Shown: positions 61,275 to 64,000 of the stretch, piece by piece
How positions within the stretch are numbered: the first letter of the stretch is position 1
How the letters are laid out: each line of letters opens with the position of its first letter
DNA from: Acidobacteriota bacterium
GTDB taxonomy: Bacteria > Acidobacteriota > Thermoanaerobaculia > Gp7-AA8
NCBI GenBank assembly: GCA_003223645.1
Contig: QHVT01000011.1
Span: 161,332-225,331, forward strand
Length of the DNA stretch: 64,000 nucleotides
Direction: 5' to 3'
Translations under genes and position numbers: made by a program
The notes under the pieces: model-generated
Told to the model about the DNA's origin: nothing
What the model saw: the letters and a program-made list of their open reading frames with translations, nothing else
Databases searched by the model: none

Positions 61275-62516
61275 CTGGAATACGAAATCGCAATCATTGG
61301 CGGCGGCGCGGCGGGACTCACGGCCGCGATTTTCGCGAAGCGTGCCGCGCCCGACGCGCGGGTCGTCGTCCTCGACGGAGCGCCGAAGATCGGCGCGAAG
61401 ATCCTGATCTCGGGCGGCGGGCGGTGCAACGTCACTCACGACGTCGTGACGCCGGACGACTTCAACGGCAACCGCAACGCGATCGCGAAAGTGCTGCGCA
61501 CGTTCACGGTCGAGGAGACGGTGGCGTGGTTCGAGTCGATGGGCGTGAAGCTGAAGCGCGAGGAGACGGGGAAGCTGTTTCCGGTGACGGATCGCGCGCG
61601 GACGGTGGTGGACGCGCTGCTGCGGGAGTGCGAGAGCGTCGAGGTTCGCACGAATCATCGTGTGCTCACCTGTCATCCCGAGCGTGAGCGAGGGACCTGG
61701 GAGGGAGAAAGGCGCGAGTCACCTGCCACCGCCCACCCAGGTCCCTCGCTCACGCTCGGGATGACAGATGGCTCGATCATCCGCACGCACCGAGTCATTC
61801 TTGCGATGGGCGGAAAAAGCGTTCCGAAGACCGGCAGCGACGGTCACGGTTACGCGGTCGCGCAGTCGCTCGGTCACACGATCACTCCGATTTTTCCCGC
61901 GCTCGTGCCGCTCATCGTCGAAGACGGACACTGGATTCCGACACTGAGCGGGACTTCGTGTGAGGTCGAGCTGTCGGTCGTCGCGGGAAAAGTGATCGCG
62001 CGCGAGCGCGGCTCGATGCTGTTCACGCACTTTGGCATCAGCGGACCGGTGGCGCTGGATGTCTCGCGACATTGGATCGCGTCACCGGGATCGCAACTCC
62101 TCGCGAATTTCCTGCCCGGCGAGACGTTCGAGTCGCTCGATCGCGCGATCCTCGCGGAAGGTCGTCGCGTCCTCCGTCGTCTGCCCGACCGGCTCGCGAG
62201 CGTGTTGTGGCCGGGCGATCAGCGCAATCTCACGAAAGAAGAACGGCGTCGCATCGTCCGGGCGCTCGTCGAGCATCCAATCCCCATCGTCCGCGATCGC
62301 GGCTTCGACTACGCCGAGGTGACGGCGGGCGGCGTGCCATTGAGCGAGATCGATCTCGCCACGATGGCCTCGCGTCGCTGCGAGGGACTCTTTCTCTGCG
62401 GCGAGATCCTCGACGTCGACGGAAAAATCGGCGGCTACAACTTTCAGTGGGCGTGGGCGAGCGGGCGGCTGGCGGGGATCAGCGCGGCAAAGTACTCCGG
62501 AAATCCGTCATCCTGA
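61275..62516 (+). CDS. HI0933/YhiN family FAD-dependent oxidoreductase
   Basis: 413 residues if read from CTG 61275, the only start-like codon after the in-frame stop at 61269; an AGAGGTG Shine-Dalgarno at 61262-61268 is 6 bases before it. The FAD site follows at once (LEYEIAIIGGGAAGLTAAIF), then ISGGGRCNVTH, and near the C-terminus EVTAGGVPLSEIDLATM and GLFLCGEILDVDGKIGGYNF, the family's signature end. Without this start the FAD-binding loop would be lost. A 96-bp family B element is read in frame (residues ~133-165), and the C-terminal PSS and stop lie in a second element. Confidence 0.88.
   Translation: MEYEIAIIGGGAAGLTAAIFAKRAAPDARVVVLDGAPKIGAKILISGGGRCNVTHDVVTPDDFNGNRNAIAKVLRTFTVEETVAWFESMGVKLKREETGKLFPVTDRARTVVDALLRECESVEVRTNHRVLTCHPERERGTWEGERRESPATAHPGPSLTLGMTDGSIIRTHRVILAMGGKSVPKTGSDGHGYAVAQSLGHTITPIFPALVPLIVEDGHWIPTLSGTSCEVELSVVAGKVIARERGSMLFTHFGISGPVALDVSRHWIASPGSQLLANFLPGETFESLDRAILAEGRRVLRRLPDRLASVLWPGDQRNLTKEERRRIVRALVEHPIPIVRDRGFDYAEVTAGGVPLSEIDLATMASRRCEGLFLCGEILDVDGKIGGYNFQWAWASGRLAGISAAKYSGNPSS
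61671..61766. repeat. Palindromic element, family B, copy 6 (inside HI0933-type gene)
   Basis: 96 bp = 32 codons. Arms TGTCATCCCGAGCGTGAGCG / TCACGCTCGGGATGACA, inner GAGGGACCTGGG / CCCAGGTCCCTC. Encodes CHPERERGTWEG...SLTLGMTD within the substrate-binding insertion. Confidence 0.93.
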
Positions 62517-62600
62517 GCCGCGAAGACGGCGAAGGATCTCGAAATGCGAAACATCTGCGTAACCAGAGATCCTTCGGCGTCTCCGCGCCTCAGGATGACG
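62506..62600. repeat. Palindromic element, family B, copy 7
   Basis: 95-bp element with arms CGTCATCCTGAGCCGCGAAG / CGCGCCTCAGGATGACG. The stop codon of the HI0933-type gene is in the left arm; may serve as its terminator. Confidence 0.9.
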
Positions 62601-62635
62601 GGCTGCAGGTAGTTGCGAAACCGTCACACGGAATT

Positions 62636-62653
62636 TAGTTGACGCGTCAACTA
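62636..62653. promoter_or_regulatory. Perfect 18-bp palindrome, probable MarR operator
   Basis: TAGTTGACGCGTCAACTA, overlapping the -35 element of the promoter below. Symmetry and position fit autoregulation by the MarR protein encoded next. Confidence 0.75.
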
Positions 62654-62667
62654 TTGAGGCGTAGTGT
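62639..62667 (+). promoter_or_regulatory. Promoter of the marR-yceI operon
   Basis: TTGACG (62639-62644), 17-base spacer, TAGTGT (62662-62667). The -35 lies inside the palindrome, so a bound MarR dimer would block it. Confidence 0.55.
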
Positions 62668-62681
62668 TCCGCCCTCACGTG

Positions 62682-63191
62682 ATGACCCTTCGCGACGATC
62701 TCAAACAGACCAAGCCCTTCGCCGGTCCCTCGCAGGAGGCCGCCGTCGCTCTGCTGCATACCGCCGATCTCGTGCGCCGCTCGGTCGCGTCGATCGTCGA
62801 GCCGCACGGCATCACGCCGCAGCAGTACAACGTGCTGCGCATTCTCCGCGGCGCGAGCGTCGCCGGACTGCCGACGCTGGAGATCGTCGAGCGCATGGTC
62901 GAGGAGACGCCGGGAATCACGCGGCTCATCGATCGCTTGCAGACGAAAAAGCTGGTGATCCGTAAACGCTGCAGGACGGATCGCCGTCAGGTCTTCTGCT
63001 GCATCACCGAGCGCGGGCTCGCGCTGCTCGACGGCATCGACGATCCGCTGCGCGCTGCCGAGAACAACGCCCTCGGCACATTGTCATCGAAACAACTCGG
63101 GCAGCTGATTGCGCTGCTCGACAAGGCCCGGACAGGATTGAACGCCGCGCTCACCGCGCGCCGTTCGCAAACAACACAGGAGGTTTCATGA
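62682..63191 (+). CDS. MarR family transcriptional regulator
   Basis: 169 residues from ATG 62682 (MTLRDDLKQTKPFAGPSQEA). A GTG at 62664 would add six residues but sits within the -10 element. Winged-helix features: ITPQQYNVLRILRGA, LPTLEIVERMVEETPGITRL (recognition helix) and RKRCRTDRRQVFCCITERGL (wing). The wing cysteines (C in RKRC, FCCI) could sense redox change. Stop overlaps the YceI start (ATGA), so it probably controls that gene. Confidence 0.92.
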   Translation: MTLRDDLKQTKPFAGPSQEAAVALLHTADLVRRSVASIVEPHGITPQQYNVLRILRGASVAGLPTLEIVERMVEETPGITRLIDRLQTKKLVIRKRCRTDRRQVFCCITERGLALLDGIDDPLRAAENNALGTLSSKQLGQLIALLDKARTGLNAALTARRSQTTQEVS

Positions 63192-63799
63192 AATTCATTC
63201 GCACCATTCTGATCACCGCTCTCGTCGCCACCCCGCTCCTCGCGCAGACGCCGGAAACGTGGGGCATCGACAAGGCGCACTCCAGCGCGACGTTCAAAGT
63301 CCGACACATCGTGTCGCAGGTCGGCGGCTCGTTCAGCGACTTCGACGCCGCAATCAATCTCGATCGCGCGAAGCCGCAGAGCTCGTCGGTCGAGTTCACG
63401 ATCCAGGCGACGAGCATCAACACCGGCAACGAGAACCGCGACAACCATCTCCGCAGCGCCGACTTCTTCGACGTCGCCAAGTTCCCGACCATCTCGTTCA
63501 AGAGCACGTCGATCAAGGCGAAGTCGAAGAACGAGTACGACGTGACCGGCAACCTCACGATGCACGGCGTGACGAAGACCGTCACCCTGCCCGTGACGTT
63601 CCTCGGCTTCGCAAGTTCTGGCGGCAAAGAAAAGGGCGGCTTCGAGATCGAGACGACCCTGAACCGTAAAGACTACGGCATCCTTTGGAACAAGGCTCTC
63701 GACGAAGGCGGCGTCCTCCTCGGCGACGACGTGAAGGTGCTGATCGATCTGGAAGTGGGCAAAAAAGCGCCGGCAGCGGCGCCTGCAGCAACGAAATAA
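63188..63799 (+). CDS. YceI family protein (lipocalin-like, polyisoprenoid-binding)
   Basis: 203 residues. Signal peptide FIRTILITALVATPLLAQ, then the YceI beta-barrel: WGIDKAHSSATFKVRHIVSQ, GSFSDFDAAINLDRAKPQSS, NRDNHLRSADFFDVAKFPTI, NLTMHGVTKTVTLPVTF and LNRKDYGILWNKALDEGGVL. An Ala/Lys tail ends the protein. YceI proteins bind polyisoprenoids or amphiphiles in the periplasm and are often stress-induced. Coupled to the MarR gene. Confidence 0.94.
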   Translation: MKFIRTILITALVATPLLAQTPETWGIDKAHSSATFKVRHIVSQVGGSFSDFDAAINLDRAKPQSSSVEFTIQATSINTGNENRDNHLRSADFFDVAKFPTISFKSTSIKAKSKNEYDVTGNLTMHGVTKTVTLPVTFLGFASSGGKEKGGFEIETTLNRKDYGILWNKALDEGGVLLGDDVKVLIDLEVGKKAPAAAPAATK

Positions 63800-63812
63800 G
63801 ACGCGCTTCACC

Positions 63813-63850
63813 CGTCATCCTGAGAGGCTGTGAAGGATTCGCGATCGGCG
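63813..63850. repeat. Palindromic element, family B, half copy
   Basis: CCGTCATCCTGAGAGGCTGTGAAGGATTC matches the left arm of the family; no matching right arm (GATGACG) follows within the window. The rest of 63851-64000 shows no convincing gene. Confidence 0.6.
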
Positions 63851-64000
63851 ACAGAAGCGAGTCAGAAGGAGCGAGATGATGGCGTGCGCGAGACCTCGAG
63901 CCGCGAAGAACTCAAGGGGATGGTGCGGGCCGAGACAAGAAGATAGCCGCTGAAGAGCGTCGAGAAAACTGCACGGAGGTCGGTGCGGTCGGTTTTCGCG

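Noticed and set aside
63851..64000. Start of a further gene at the right edge
   Set aside because: No Shine-Dalgarno plus start with a sustained frame; the sequence looks like repeat remnant and intergenic DNA.

Overview
The window is GC-rich chromosomal DNA, apart from one clearly lower-GC gene. It carries about 48 supportable protein genes and no rRNA, tRNA or CRISPR array. The gene set is exported M1, S8 and S10 peptidases, an approximately 830-residue PIG-L deacetylase, DUF2911, a carboxypeptidase-regulatory-domain giant, a TonB-dependent receptor and a CIRCE-controlled groESL. It suggests a Gram-negative, protein- and peptide-degrading soil-type bacterium, most likely Acidobacteriota. 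That is an inference from gene content; there is no phylogenetic marker that I can place by eye.

Layout. 1-4.8 kb: two divergent exported peptidases (S10, M1), an AraC-type regulator and a VOC protein. 4.8-12.1 kb: an accessory island with an XRE regulator, a 21-bp repeat array that can encode a perfect heptad coiled coil, an orphan 173-residue protein, a 1112-residue TPR protein ending in an APH-like kinase domain, and a convergent SIR2-TPR protein. The island looks like an undescribed defence or conflict locus, and its flanks share short direct repeats. 12-16.5 kb: groESL with a CIRCE operator, CorA, alanine dehydrogenase. 16.5-21.6 kb: a tight operon of four exported proteins, with two paralogous subtilases, a zincin with a PA domain and a small secreted protein. 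21.7-26.5 kb: a CoA-binding protein, a ParE-type toxin-antitoxin pair and a 1278-residue exported repeat protein. 26.5-35 kb: an overlapping minus-strand operon of HIT protein, TetR regulator with a FadR-like operator, CPBP protease, DUF4442 thioesterase-like protein and a 1203-residue flavoprotein. 35-42 kb: aldo/keto reductase, fused 2-oxoacid dehydrogenase E1, a polytopic membrane protein and a YheT hydrolase. 42-48 kb: a plus-strand run of glycogen debranching enzyme, glycosyltransferase, sterol-desaturase-family hydroxylase, TonB receptor and a small protein. 48-64 kb: DEAD-box helicase, DUF2784, 5'-nucleotidase, DUF4126, D-Ala-D-Ala ligase, alcohol dehydrogenase, zinc-ribbon protein, DUF2911, sodium/solute symporter with a 37-residue partner, PIG-L deacetylase, HI0933-type flavoprotein, and a MarR-YceI pair behind a perfect palindrome.

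The second notable theme is repeats. At least four families of palindromic elements and about a dozen short tandem arrays (units of 7, 8 or 21 bp, usually with inverted arms) fill intergenic spaces. They also sit inside coding genes without breaking the frame (AraC regulator, flavoprotein, E1, membrane protein, YheT, HI0933 protein). Several start or stop codons lie within repeat DNA: both divergent starts at 41.9-42.0 kb, the GTGA junction at 30.67 kb, the D-Ala ligase C-terminus and the HI0933-protein C-terminus.
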